Shown here: positions 35,377-44,062 of the stretch, piece after piece | Position numbering within the stretch: the first letter of the stretch is position 1 | Layout: every line of letters starts with the position of its first letter | From: Paenibacillus dakarensis | GTDB lineage: Bacteria; Bacillota; Bacilli; Paenibacillales; Paenibacillaceae | NCBI RefSeq assembly: GCF_001373415.1 | Contig: NZ_CDSE01000047.1 | Location: 1 to 64,000, forward strand | Length of the DNA: 64,000 bases | Direction: 5' to 3' | Position numbers and translations under genes: made by a program | Notes under the pieces: model-generated | The model's database searches: none | Seen by the model: only the letters and a program-made list of their open reading frames with translations | What the model was told of the DNA's origin: nothing

Positions 35377-35733
35377 TTAAATAAAGTCATCAGCTTGTCC
35401 TTTTCGGGCAGCCTCAAGTTTTTTCCGGACCGCGGCTTTAAGGGGATCCTCAGGTACGATAACGGTTAAATCTCCAGTAATAACAGTCTGACAAGAAAGC
35501 CTTATTCCCGAGTCAATAAGTGAGCCAAGCTTTCTTCGTTCTGCCTCTTTAGGAGGAAGGCAGCTGTTCCGCTCCTCATCCTGAATCTGGACTTTACACA
35601 TTAAACATCCCATTTTGCCCCCGCAGCGTGTAGGTATTCTCACGCCAGCACGCCGTGCAGCCTCCAGTACACTGGTGTTTCGGCGGACTTTCACTTTTGT
35701 GCCTTCAGGCTGAAACGTCACTTCAAAGTCCAC
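35377..35733 (-). CDS. [2Fe-2S] ferredoxin
   Basis: This 118-aa protein has a plant-type ferredoxin fold. Three Cys of the cluster lie in TRCGGKMGCLMCKV (about 37-50) and the fourth in RLSCQT near residue 85. This is the layout of adrenodoxin- or xylene-type ferredoxins. The C-terminal 20 residues are basic (KAAVRKKLEAARKG). The start chosen is a GTG at 35733 with AAGGAG 8 bases upstream; an in-frame ATG at 35760 is unsupported. Its redox partner is not visible here. Confidence 0.85.
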   Translation of the reverse strand: MDFEVTFQPEGTKVKVRRNTSVLEAARRAGVRIPTRCGGKMGCLMCKVQIQDEERNSCLPPKEAERRKLGSLIDSGIRLSCQTVITGDLTVIVPEDPLKAAVRKKLEAARKGQADDFI

Positions 35734-35773
35734 CTTATCCACTCCTTCTGAAAAATACAACAGTCACTTTTTA

Positions 35774-36361
35774 TTAAGAAAAGCTCGTCAATTGCTGAAT
35801 GATCGTTAAATGGGATGCATCCCATTTATTGTGAGACAAAATTGTGTTTAAAAGGTCCAAATGAAGCTCCGGTTTACGCCTAATCTCTTTCGCAATGGCT
35901 TCATACCGATCCCTTCTATTACGAAGTACGTTAAATACTAGTTCATGGGATAATGGCATCAGACGGATAGGCTTGTGCTGCAGGGTGTATACAGGTGCTC
36001 TGTCGTAAAGCAAACTCGAAACCTTAACCTTATACTGTGACCCTAATGATGCAATCTCAAATCCACCAACCAATTCAACCGGGTAATCAGCGATTACATA
36101 ATGGCTAAGTACCGATTTATACATTCCCTCTTCATCGAGGTGTGGTGAATCCTCAGCCCATAGATTTAGTTCATGATGTAACTTATGTACCGATTCTGCA
36201 TCCGTATAAATATCTATATCACGGGGGGCTTTATCCAGCTTGACACCTTGAAGCAGCAATCCGCAGCTCCCGCCTAATAACCAAGCCGTTTTAGCTTTAT
36301 CCAATGACTCAGTTGCAACCAGAAGTGATTTTTCTAATTCCGGCATTCGATCGATATTCAT
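35774..36361 (-). CDS. Nucleotidyltransferase-like protein, 195 aa
   Basis: This protein shows a nucleotidyltransferase-fold N-terminus: WLLGGSCGLLLQG (about 28-40) followed by the paired acidic residues RDIDIYTD (about 47-54). That pattern is shared with MNT/AbiEii-like and aminoglycoside nucleotidyltransferases. Whether it is active, and on what, is unknown. The C-terminal half is helical (HELVFNVLRNRRDRYEAIAKEI). GAGGTGA precedes the ATG. It lies between the DUF2768 gene and the ferredoxin; no antitoxin-like partner is adjacent. Confidence 0.75.
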   Translation of the reverse strand: MNIDRMPELEKSLLVATESLDKAKTAWLLGGSCGLLLQGVKLDKAPRDIDIYTDAESVHKLHHELNLWAEDSPHLDEEGMYKSVLSHYVIADYPVELVGGFEIASLGSQYKVKVSSLLYDRAPVYTLQHKPIRLMPLSHELVFNVLRNRRDRYEAIAKEIRRKPELHLDLLNTILSHNKWDASHLTIIQQLTSFS

Positions 36362-36412
36362 GACTCACCTCATCTTTTCATCACGGCTCACTAACTTATC
36401 ATAATAATCCAT

Positions 36413-36592
36413 CTAAGTTATAGAGGCTAATCCTGCGATGAAACCGATGATCATCATAACGAACGCAATGGCGGATAAGCCCATCCGTATAACGCCTTTG
36501 GTCTTACTCCGAGCCAATGTAACAATAACAACTGAGATTGCCATAATCAATAAAGCAATCATGGAAAGCCACATTTTCTGCATTGCATCCAT
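36413..36592 (-). CDS. DUF2768 membrane microprotein (YphE-like), 59 aa
   Basis: This 59-aa protein has two membrane helices (residues about 8-27 and 37-57) joined by a short basic loop (ARSKTKGVIRM). Size, topology and location near gpsA, plsY and spoIVA fit the DUF2768/YphE family. The function is unknown. The ATG at 36592 has GGAG 11 bases upstream. The stop is at 36413-36415. It is likely cotranscribed with the nucleotidyltransferase-like gene, 51 bp downstream. Confidence 0.78.
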   Translation of the reverse strand: MDAMQKMWLSMIALLIMAISVVIVTLARSKTKGVIRMGLSAIAFVMMIIGFIAGLASIT

Positions 36593-36661
36593 GCTATTAT
36601 CCGCTCCAATCTATCGACAAAATATTTCAACCCATTATATCACGAATTCACCCTTCTCTCA

Positions 36662-36709
36662 CAAAAAAAAGAACAAAAGACCTGATCCTGAAAGGATTGG
36701 TCCTTTGCT
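36662..36709 (-). terminator. Terminator after spoVIF
   Basis: An imperfect stem (AAAGGACCAATCCT with AGGATCAGGTCTTT, 36677-36706) is followed by a long T run on the minus strand. Confidence 0.75.
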
Positions 36710-36735
36710 CTGTAATTCAAGGACTTAAGTAAGTC

Positions 36736-37011
36736 CTACTTGTTCATCATCATTTTCATTAATGCTTCCATATTGCTTGGGTTCATACCGCTTTTTTTGA
36801 CGGCAGCAACAATCTCTTTGATTGTCTCTTCACTGACAGGCACGTTAGCCATAGCAGACACCTGCTTGATCAGCTGTCGGAGCTGGGCTTCGTTCTGCAT
36901 CGTAGACGGCTTAACCGTCCCGGCCAGCTTCTTGACAGCCCCTGAAGATATTTGTTTGCCGCTTTTTTTATTAATCGCATTCAGCACATCTTTAGGAAAG
37001 TTCTTGTTCAT
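36736..37011 (-). CDS. spoVIF: Stage VI sporulation protein F-like
   Basis: This 91-aa protein resembles SpoVIF, a late mother-cell factor that B. subtilis needs for GerE-dependent coat assembly. The conserved core reads LRQLIKQVSAMANVPVSEETIKEIV in two overlapping parts, and the end is MKMMMNK. The ATG at 37011 has GAGGAGGGG 6 bases upstream; the longer open frame upstream runs antiparallel into gpsA and is not coding. It lies after gpsA with its own terminator. B. subtilis spoVIF is elsewhere, so the location here is lineage-specific. Confidence 0.82.
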   Translation of the reverse strand: MNKNFPKDVLNAINKKSGKQISSGAVKKLAGTVKPSTMQNEAQLRQLIKQVSAMANVPVSEETIKEIVAAVKKSGMNPSNMEALMKMMMNK

Positions 37012-37075
37012 TTCCACCCCTCCTCCGGCAATCCTCACATCATTATATGAGGTGGAAGGACGGATGGTGAATAAG

Positions 37076-38116
37076 CTAGGTATGCCACTGCTCCCATATT
37101 TCCTGAGGCATAATTTCCATTTCCGTTTTAGGATCCCTGCCCATAAGTGCTTCAACAGCCACTCGGGGATCTCTGTCCATGAATAATACATGATACAGTT
37201 GATCTACGATCGGCATCTGAACCCCGAGCTTGCTCGAAATCACATAAGCAGCCTTGGTCGTACGAATGCCTTCCACAACCATGCCCATCGAGTCGAGCAC
37301 TTCACCTAAGGCCTTGCCCTGGCCCAGAAGGGAGCCGGCGCGCCAGTTACGGCTATGGCGGCTTGTTGCCGTTACAACCAGGTCTCCGATCCCTGCGAGA
37401 CCTGCGAAGGTAAGCGGATTGGCTCCCATCTCTACTCCGATACGGGAGATTTCCGCGAGCCCGCGCGTAAGCAGCGCGGCTTTGGCATTATCTCCAAATC
37501 CCAAGCCATCGGACATTCCTGCTCCAAGAGCGATAATGTTCTTTAGAGCACCTGCAAGTTCAACACCGATCATATCCCGATTTGTATATACGCGAAAATA
37601 CGAATTCATGAATAAATCCTGTGCTGCTGCCGCAGCCTGAGCATTTGCAGAAGCCACTACAACCGTTGTAGGACACTTTTTGATTACTTCTTCTGCATGA
37701 CTCGGCCCCGATAACACTACGAGATTTCCTTCATCACAGCCAAGTTCTTCAGAAATAACGGTAGACATCCGTTTCAAGGATTCAGTTTCAAAGCCTTTCG
37801 TTGCATGAATAACCAGTGTACCTTCTGTCCAGTATGCCTTAAGCTGGTTCGATACTTCACGCATCGCAGATGATGGTGCAACAATCACGATCGCTTTTGC
37901 TCCGTCAACCGCATCTTTCATGTCCGTCGTTGCACGGATGTTAGCAGGCAATGCAGCATCCGGGAGATACCGGCTGTTCATATGCTTCTCATTGATTTCT
38001 TTCACCTGCTCTATGTTTCGAGTCCATACTGCTACTTCCAGATTATTATGGGCCAGCACGCTGGCAAGAGCCGTCCCCCAACTGCCAGCGACTAGTACAG
38101 CCACCTTGTTAGACAA
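37076..38116 (-). CDS. gpsA: Glycerol-3-phosphate dehydrogenase [NAD(P)+]
   Basis: This 346-aa enzyme reduces dihydroxyacetone phosphate to sn-glycerol-3-phosphate for phospholipids, supplying the PlsY/PlsC pathway encoded next to it. Signatures are VAGSWGTALASVLA at the N-terminus, VLSGPSHAEEV near residue 142 and the catalytic Lys in GVELAGALKNIIALG near residue 195. The first Gly of the dinucleotide motif is Val here. The start is a TTG at 38116 with GGGGGG 7 bases upstream, overlapping plsY by 8 bp. Confidence 0.95.
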   Translation of the reverse strand: MSNKVAVLVAGSWGTALASVLAHNNLEVAVWTRNIEQVKEINEKHMNSRYLPDAALPANIRATTDMKDAVDGAKAIVIVAPSSAMREVSNQLKAYWTEGTLVIHATKGFETESLKRMSTVISEELGCDEGNLVVLSGPSHAEEVIKKCPTTVVVASANAQAAAAAQDLFMNSYFRVYTNRDMIGVELAGALKNIIALGAGMSDGLGFGDNAKAALLTRGLAEISRIGVEMGANPLTFAGLAGIGDLVVTATSRHSRNWRAGSLLGQGKALGEVLDSMGMVVEGIRTTKAAYVISSKLGVQMPIVDQLYHVLFMDRDPRVAVEALMGRDPKTEMEIMPQEIWEQWHT

Positions 38117-38732
38117 CGCGTTTCCCCCCTTTTCCTTTACCGCCGGAACCAAGTTTATTTTCCTTTCCTGCAATGAGCTTTGAGATGTTGGTTCTATGCC
38201 GCCATACTGCAAATACACATATAATCAGGCTGGTCCAAAATATCGGCCAAGGGAACTTCATAATCATGATAAATATAGGTGTTAAGATTACAAAAATGAG
38301 CGATCCTAGTGAAACATAGCGAGTAACCACGATAGATAGAATCGCAATGATTCCTGCGTACAGAGCCGGTAAAAAGCATAGTGTTGCCAGTACACCTATT
38401 GCAGTAGCAATACCTTTGCCACCGCGAAAGCGGAAGTAAACAGGCCAGTTATGTCCTGCAATAGCTGCGATACCGCATAATCCCGGTAACCACTCACTGT
38501 CCCCGCCAAGCCATTTACCGATCCATACCGCAGCGATACCTTTTAATACATCAAGGGCTAATACAAGAATAGCTGGACCTTTACCAAGCACGCGGAGCGT
38601 ATTCGTTGCTCCGGCATTTCCACTGCCGTGCTGACGAATGTCAATTCCTTTTAGCAGCTTCGCCAACAGTACGCTAAAGCTAACAGAGCCTAGCATGTAA
38701 CATAAAATAATCGCTACGATCTTCAGAACCAA
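38109..38732 (-). CDS. plsY: Glycerol-3-phosphate acyltransferase (acyl-phosphate)
   Basis: This 207-aa membrane enzyme acylates glycerol-3-phosphate with acyl phosphate. It has five or so helices and the family motifs GSGNAGATNTLRVLG (about 37-51), FRFRGGKGIATAIG (about 103) and the final RHRTNISKLIAGKE (about 180). The C-terminus is Gly/Lys-rich (GSGGKGKGGKR). gpsA overlaps its 3' end, coupling precursor supply and use. The der gene ends 12 bp upstream. Confidence 0.94.
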   Translation of the reverse strand: MVLKIVAIILCYMLGSVSFSVLLAKLLKGIDIRQHGSGNAGATNTLRVLGKGPAILVLALDVLKGIAAVWIGKWLGGDSEWLPGLCGIAAIAGHNWPVYFRFRGGKGIATAIGVLATLCFLPALYAGIIAILSIVVTRYVSLGSLIFVILTPIFIMIMKFPWPIFWTSLIICVFAVWRHRTNISKLIAGKENKLGSGGKGKGGKRVV

Positions 38733-38743
38733 ACTACTCTCCC

Positions 38744-40066
38744 CTAACTCTCATCAGACTTTCGTCTTGTAAATATACGAATAGGTGTCCCCTCAAAATT
38801 AAATGCTGCACGAATTTTATTCTCCAAATATCTTTCATAAGAGAAGTGCATCATTTCGGGATCATTAACAAATACAACCATGGTTGGCGGTTTAACGGCA
38901 ACCTGGGTTACATAGTTAATACGCAATCTCCGGCCTTTGTCTGTTGGCGGTGGATTAATTGCCACGGCATCTGATATCACATCGTTCAGTAAGTGAGTCT
39001 GAATGCGAAGGGTATGCTGCTCTGCAACATGCTTAACGACCGGCAGCAGCTTATGCAAGCGTTGTTTTGTTTTGGCAGACAAGAACACCACTGGAGCATA
39101 AGTCATAAACAGGAAATGATCACGAATTTTGTTCTCAAACTGCTGCATCGTCTTGTCGTCCTTTTCAACGACATCCCATTTATTTACGACAAACAGTGAA
39201 GCTTTTCCAGCTTCATATGCATAGCCTGCAATGTGCTTGTCCTGTTCAATGATGCCTTCCTCACCGTTAATGACCACCAGCACAACATCTGCACGTTCAA
39301 TCGCACGCAATGCACGCATGACGCTATACTTTTCGGTAGTCTCGTATACTTTTCCCCGTTTACGCATACCAGCCGTATCGATTAATACGTAGCGCTGTCC
39401 ATCTTTCTCAAATGGAGTATCAATCGCATCACGAGTGGTACCGGCTATGTCACTTACAATAACACGCTCTTCACCGAGAATCGCATTAACGAGTGAGGAT
39501 TTACCTACGTTTGGTCTGCCGATCAGGGCAACCTTGATTACATCTTCATCATATTCATCGTCTGGTAAATCAGGCAAATTCTCCACTACTGCGTCAAGCA
39601 AATCTCCAATCCCGGTTCCATGACTTCCGGATATTCCAATCGGATCACCAAAACCAAGGCCATAAAACTCATAAATATCTTCAGTTCTCTTCATATTGTC
39701 CACTTTGTTAACAGCCAAAATGACCGGTTTACCTGAGCGGAACAATATTTGTGCAACCTCTTCATCGGAACCTGTAACTCCAGATTTTGCGTCACACATA
39801 AACACAATCACATCTGCTTCCTCAATGGCCAATTCAGCCTGCATGCGGATGGATCTTAAAATCATATCATCGCCGTCAATCTCGATTCCTCCGGTATCAA
39901 TTACACTGAAAGCTTTACCGTTCCACTCAGCAATGCCATATAGGCGATCACGTGTAATTCCAGGTTTATCTTCAACGATGGCCAACCGATCACCGATCAA
40001 CCGATTAAAGATTGTCGATTTACCGACATTCGGCCTGCCGACAATAGCCACAACGGGTCTTGCCAT
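38744..40066 (-). CDS. der: Ribosome-assembly GTPase Der (EngA)
   Basis: This 440-aa protein has two GTPase domains and a KH-like tail and acts in 50S assembly. G1 motifs GRPNVGKST (about 9) and GRPNVGKSS (about 185) and switch sequences DTGGIE and DTAGMR are present, with NKVD and NKWD as G4. The ATG at 40066 has GAGGAG 7 bases upstream; the six upstream codons are untranslated. Its place before plsY and gpsA is conserved in Bacilli. Confidence 0.97.
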   Translation of the reverse strand: MARPVVAIVGRPNVGKSTIFNRLIGDRLAIVEDKPGITRDRLYGIAEWNGKAFSVIDTGGIEIDGDDMILRSIRMQAELAIEEADVIVFMCDAKSGVTGSDEEVAQILFRSGKPVILAVNKVDNMKRTEDIYEFYGLGFGDPIGISGSHGTGIGDLLDAVVENLPDLPDDEYDEDVIKVALIGRPNVGKSSLVNAILGEERVIVSDIAGTTRDAIDTPFEKDGQRYVLIDTAGMRKRGKVYETTEKYSVMRALRAIERADVVLVVINGEEGIIEQDKHIAGYAYEAGKASLFVVNKWDVVEKDDKTMQQFENKIRDHFLFMTYAPVVFLSAKTKQRLHKLLPVVKHVAEQHTLRIQTHLLNDVISDAVAINPPPTDKGRRLRINYVTQVAVKPPTMVVFVNDPEMMHFSYERYLENKIRAAFNFEGTPIRIFTRRKSDES

Positions 40067-40191
40067 ATTCACTCCTCCTGTCAATGCTTACGATAATCAT
40101 CATAGCAAAAAACATTACACTTGGCTAACGTTTCGTCACCAGATTCTAATCATTTCTTTCCCTATTCACCACTTCTGTATGCAGCGGTAAA

Positions 40192-40230
40192 AATAAAACA
40201 AACGGCGAACCCAAAACTGGGTCCGCCGAC
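40192..40230 (-). terminator. Terminator after the S1-domain gene
   Basis: A stem of about 11 bp with one mismatch (CGGCG..ACCCA, 40203-40213, with 40217-40228) is followed by TTTGTTTTATTTTT on the minus strand. Confidence 0.82.
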
Positions 40231-40273
40231 TAAATTATGATAGGTCACCATGACCGCTCATTCGATTCCCGAC

Positions 40274-41497
40274 TTACTTGAATTTACTCAATTTATCACC
40301 AAAGCGTTCTCCGAGCGTTACGCTCATGCCTTGGTTATTCAAAGATACGTTAGGATTGTCTTTCAGATCAATTTTAGGACCTTTGGATTGTTTTTCAGCA
40401 CGTGGAGCTGGAGCAGCAGGAGCTTCTTCAGTCTCTTTAATGCTCAGGCTCACGCGTTTCTCTTCAGTGTTGATGTCCAGAATTTTAACCTGAACCTCCT
40501 GGCCTTCTTTCAACACTTCTTGCGGAGTTCCAATGTGCTTATGAGAAATTTGGGATATATGCACCAAACCTTCAACTCCTGGTGCCAGCTCTACAAATGC
40601 GCCAAAGTTCACGAGACGTTTAACTTGACCTGTAACAACATCTCCTGTTTTGAATTGATCTGCAGCTGATTCCCAAGGACCTGGTTGTGCAGCTTTAATG
40701 CTGAGGCTGATCTTTCCTTTTTCAGGGTCAACTTTCAGCACTTTCACAGTAACCTTGTCGCCTTCAGAAAGGACATCAGATGGTTTATCAACATGGCTCC
40801 AAGCGATTTCGGATACGTGAACCAAACCATCCACGCCACCTACATCAACAAATGCACCAAATTGAGTCAAACGCTGAACTGTTCCTTCCAGCACTTGGCC
40901 TTCTTGAAGCTCAGCCATTACCTTCTGCTTGTTCGATTCGAACTCTTCTTCCAAGACATCCTTCTGTGAAAGGATTACCTTGTTGTTCTCGCGGTCGAGT
41001 TCTTTAACCTTAACGCGCAGTGTGCGGCCTTTGTAATCACTGAAATCTTCTACGAAATGACGCTCAACCATAGAAGCCGGGATAAATCCGCGGGCACCTA
41101 CGTCAACAACCAGACCGCCTTTTACTACATCAGCAACTACAACTTCGATAATCTCTTGATCTTCAAACTGCTTCTCAAGTGTTTCCCAAGCGCTTTCAGT
41201 ATCAATTGCACGTTTGGAAAGAACCAGGCTTTCCTTGTCGTCATTAATGCTGACAACCTTGCATTCTACTTCTTGGCCAATTTGAACCGCATCCGATGCG
41301 TTATCCAAATGAACAGAAGACAATTCGCGAACAGGAATAATTCCGTCATATTTATATCCAATGCTTACATAAGCTTGGTTATCCTCAAGTTTGACGATCG
41401 TCCCTTTCACGGTGTCCCCTTTTTTCAAGGATACGATTTGGTCCAGCTGATCTTGACTTTGTGCTTCAACTTCTTGATTTTTTGTTTCTTCCGACAT
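40274..41497 (-). CDS. ypfD: S1-domain RNA-binding protein (YpfD, ribosomal protein S1-like)
   Basis: This 407-aa protein contains four S1 (OB-fold) repeats at about 23-92, 108-176, 194-262 and 278-347, each with the G.V..I...G.fV.. pattern (for example GAFVDVGGVDGLVHVSEIAW). It binds RNA and may assist translation, but Bacillus S1 homologues are dispensable. The C-terminus is Pro/Ala and Lys rich. The gene is separated from der by a terminator and lies downstream of plsC and cmk, as in B. subtilis. Confidence 0.93.
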   Translation of the reverse strand: MSEETKNQEVEAQSQDQLDQIVSLKKGDTVKGTIVKLEDNQAYVSIGYKYDGIIPVRELSSVHLDNASDAVQIGQEVECKVVSINDDKESLVLSKRAIDTESAWETLEKQFEDQEIIEVVVADVVKGGLVVDVGARGFIPASMVERHFVEDFSDYKGRTLRVKVKELDRENNKVILSQKDVLEEEFESNKQKVMAELQEGQVLEGTVQRLTQFGAFVDVGGVDGLVHVSEIAWSHVDKPSDVLSEGDKVTVKVLKVDPEKGKISLSIKAAQPGPWESAADQFKTGDVVTGQVKRLVNFGAFVELAPGVEGLVHISQISHKHIGTPQEVLKEGQEVQVKILDINTEEKRVSLSIKETEEAPAAPAPRAEKQSKGPKIDLKDNPNVSLNNQGMSVTLGERFGDKLSKFK

Positions 41498-41620
41498 GTC
41501 AATACCCTCCTCAATTCAAACCCCATTTATTTAAACCCGCATGAAGCGAAGTTCAAAACATAATTGCTGTATTAGCTTTCCATAATGTTCATGTATTTTA
41601 TACATGATACAGTGAAAACA

Positions 41621-42211
41621 TCAGTTCACCGTCGGCTTTCCTGTAGCGCGCATTTCATTAATACTCTTCATAATAAGTGCTGTAGCTTTATCAAGGGTCT
41701 CAGGCGACTTATCCTCTTTGAAAGGCGACATATCAACGGGAGCTCCATATATGATCTTCGTCTTTCGGAATAACTTGTAATCACCGACGATGGCTGCCGG
41801 TATAACAACAGCATCACTTCGAAGCGCAAAGCTTGCTGCCCCCCGCTTCGCAGCATCTGAATGTGAATTACGTGTTCCTTCCGGGAAAATTCCCATCACT
41901 TCACCTTGACGTAAAATTTTCAATGATGTCTTAATTGAATCCTTGCTGACGCCACCGCGCTTAACAGGAAATGCACCAAGCTGACGAATCAGCCAGCCGA
42001 ATACCGGAATTTTGAACAGTTCTGCTTTGGCCATGAACTTGACCTGACGCTTCACATGGATCCCTACGGATATAGGGTCCCTTAAACTGATGTGATTGGC
42101 GCAGATCAGTACTCCGCCTTCCGAAGGAATGTTATGTACGCCAACGGACTCAAACCTATAGAGCACAGCGAACAATGCGCGAACCACTGCTCTGCAGAAC
42201 ACATAGATCAT
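41621..42211 (-). CDS. plsC: 1-acyl-sn-glycerol-3-phosphate acyltransferase
   Basis: This 196-aa enzyme makes phosphatidic acid from lysophosphatidic acid. The catalytic H(x4)D motif is NHISLRDP (about 38), and FPEGTRNSHSD (about 89) binds glycerol phosphate. A hydrophobic N-terminus anchors it to the membrane. The gene starts 3 bp after the cmk stop, and GGGGAG precedes the ATG. It completes a phospholipid set with gpsA and plsY. Confidence 0.94.
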   Translation of the reverse strand: MIYVFCRAVVRALFAVLYRFESVGVHNIPSEGGVLICANHISLRDPISVGIHVKRQVKFMAKAELFKIPVFGWLIRQLGAFPVKRGGVSKDSIKTSLKILRQGEVMGIFPEGTRNSHSDAAKRGAASFALRSDAVVIPAAIVGDYKLFRKTKIIYGAPVDMSPFKEDKSPETLDKATALIMKSINEMRATGKPTVN

Positions 42212-42214
42212 GTT

Positions 42215-42916
42215 TTATTTCTCCCCATCCATTTGAGATATACAGTAAGAAAATATCGTATCCACAACCTCATGAATTGTCATTTGTGTCGTATCCAGCA
42301 CAATCGCATCATCAGCGCAGCGCAGCGGTGACACCTCGCGTTCTTGATCCAGACGGTCGCGAGCTGCAATATCCAATTCAAGCTGTTCCAGAGACACTCC
42401 TTCTGCGTCACCCATTTCTTTGAATCGGCGGAGAGCACGTTCCTTGACACTAGCCGTCATGAAAATTTTGACCTCAGCATCCGGCAAAACAGTTGTTCCG
42501 ATGTCACGTCCATCCATTACGACACCTTTACGTAATGCCATCTGTCTCTGCAAATCAACCAGCTGAGTACGAAGACCTTCGATCTGAGCATAACGGGAAA
42601 CAGCTGAGCTGACTTGATGAGAACGAATATAAGGTGTAACATCCTTCCCGTTTAACAGAACAAGCTGTCCGTTTTCATACGGTTTTAATTCAATCACCAT
42701 ATTTTGTGCTGTTTGAAGCACTTTTTCGTGATTTTCTGAAGAAATTCCTTCATTTAGCATAAACAAGGTCACTGCCCGGTACATGGCTCCTGTATCAACA
42801 TAGATGTACTGGAGCTTGTTCGCCACCATACGGGCAACCGTGCTTTTGCCCGCCCCTGCAGGTCCATCGATGGCAATATTTATTCTGTCGTTCTTACCTG
42901 TCCCCTTCATAACCAA
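42215..42916 (-). CDS. cmk: Cytidylate kinase
   Basis: This 233-aa enzyme phosphorylates CMP and dCMP. The P-loop is IDGPAGAGKSTVA near residue 12, and substrate-binding residues lie in YVDTGAMYRAVT (about 37) and VMDGRDIGTTVLPDA (about 136). The TTG at 42916 is 9 bases from GGAGG; the ATG at 42910 is 15 bases away and would remove two residues. It is upstream of plsC with a 3-bp gap. Confidence 0.95.
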   Translation of the reverse strand: MVMKGTGKNDRINIAIDGPAGAGKSTVARMVANKLQYIYVDTGAMYRAVTLFMLNEGISSENHEKVLQTAQNMVIELKPYENGQLVLLNGKDVTPYIRSHQVSSAVSRYAQIEGLRTQLVDLQRQMALRKGVVMDGRDIGTTVLPDAEVKIFMTASVKERALRRFKEMGDAEGVSLEQLELDIAARDRLDQEREVSPLRCADDAIVLDTTQMTIHEVVDTIFSYCISQMDGEK

Positions 42917-42989
42917 CGGGGCATTCCTCCTCAAACATAAGCCTCAAGAAAAAAGCAGGCATTGCCTGCGACGTGAAAATTATACCACA

Positions 42990-43202
42990 CTAGCTAGAGT
43001 GTTGCAAAAGCTCAGGCTCTTTTCTCCCCATCCAATCCTTTACATTTCGCATATTAACGGGTACCCCCTCCATACGATAAACAGGCGATAAGTAAGGTCT
43101 GACCCATTCAATATGTATTAGAATCTGAATGACAACAAGACTGATTACGAGCCAAGGAAGAGTCTTCAGCAGACAGCTGAATAGGTAATCAGAACATTTC
43201 AT
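42990..43202 (-). CDS. ypfB: DUF5359 membrane microprotein (YpfB)
   Basis: This 70-aa protein has one N-terminal membrane helix (about 8-32) and a short soluble tail (WVRPYLSPVYRMEGVP). The size and the position between cmk and the PilZ gene match B. subtilis ypfB (DUF5359). The function is unknown. A weak site (GAAGG) precedes the ATG. It lies 64 bp downstream of the PilZ gene on the same strand. Confidence 0.75.
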   Translation of the reverse strand: MKCSDYLFSCLLKTLPWLVISLVVIQILIHIEWVRPYLSPVYRMEGVPVNMRNVKDWMGRKEPELLQHSS

Positions 43203-43265
43203 GCCTTCGAATATGCCCCCTTTTCCTTTTTCAGGTTAGGATGGCACGACACGAGTAAAAATATT

Positions 43266-43928
43266 CTACCGGTTCTTAAAATCAAATTGTCTTTCAAAGC
43301 AGTAACGGATCAGCTTTTGACGCTCTATGTCTGCAATGCTAGTAAATTTAAGCATCGTCAGTATGCGTCCGTTTAGAAGCTTCTTGATCCTTACAACCTC
43401 AGCTTCAAAAGGCACGTGCTCAACCATACCGTTCTTGTAAGGAATAAGCAGCCAGCAGGATAATATATCCTCCTCGTTAACGGTTTGGTCCGGCGCGGAA
43501 TAAAAGGATACTCCCCCGCCCCCAACATCCTCTGTTTTGGATAAAAATTTACTGCCATCCTTGTGACTCATTGCAATCTCAAGTTCGGCCTGCACCCTGA
43601 GGAAACTGCGTCTCTGGATCTTTGTGATTTCTTCCGCTTCCGGTTTTCTGATTCTTACCTGCCGTATTACATCATCATGAAACCCAAGGACATGTGTATT
43701 AAAATAGTTCTTAATGCCGCCTTCGGAGAGAAAGTATATCGAAAGCTCGTCCCCTAGGTATAATTTTTTCAGACGGCCCGTCCCTTCCTGAATCGGTACC
43801 TCCATAAAAATTGAGTCTTCTGTAATTTCAGAAATCCTCGATTTGTAAACAAGTTTCGCTTCTTTCTCATCACCCGTATCCACCTGGATGAACAAAACCT
43901 CATTCACTTTAAGATACAAACCGTTCAC
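43266..43928 (-). CDS. motI: PilZ-domain c-di-GMP receptor (YpfA/MotI-type flagellar brake)
   Basis: This 220-aa protein has an N-terminal YcgR-like domain (about 1-95) and a C-terminal PilZ domain. The c-di-GMP-binding signatures are RRSFLRV (about 106-112) and DVGGGGVSF (about 135-143). The B. subtilis orthologue binds MotA to slow the flagellar motor. Its position upstream of ypfB and cmk is conserved. The start codon is uncertain: GTG at 43928 or TTG nine bases later, both with weak ribosome sites. Confidence 0.88.
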   Translation of the reverse strand: MNGLYLKVNEVLFIQVDTGDEKEAKLVYKSRISEITEDSIFMEVPIQEGTGRLKKLYLGDELSIYFLSEGGIKNYFNTHVLGFHDDVIRQVRIRKPEAEEITKIQRRSFLRVQAELEIAMSHKDGSKFLSKTEDVGGGGVSFYSAPDQTVNEEDILSCWLLIPYKNGMVEHVPFEAEVVRIKKLLNGRILTMLKFTSIADIERQKLIRYCFERQFDFKNR

Positions 43929-44013
43929 CTTCTACTTATTGGATAATTAACATAAAAACATTATAACACGCACCCTTTTCAATGAAGGTATAAAATTATA
44001 AACATAACGAAAC

Positions 44014-44052
44014 GAAAGAACGAGCCTCCTTATGGAGACCCGTTCTTTTTTA
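44014..44052 (-). terminator. Terminator after ypeB
   Basis: A 15-bp stem with two mismatches (44016-44030 with 44035-44049) is flanked by A/T runs, about 10 bp past the ypeB stop. Confidence 0.78.
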
Positions 44053-44062
44053 TCAGCAAATA

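Noticed and set aside
35774..36361. Toxin-antitoxin or antibiotic-resistance nucleotidyltransferase
   Set aside because: Only the fold signature is visible, with no antitoxin-like neighbour and no residues pointing to a specific substrate.
36740..37186. 148-codon plus-strand frame opposite spoVIF
   Set aside because: Hydrophobic antisense shadow; spoVIF on the other strand has a good ribosome site and family match.
37012..37191. 60-residue N-terminal extension of spoVIF
   Set aside because: It overlaps the gpsA 3' end in another frame and the real start has an excellent ribosome site at 37011.
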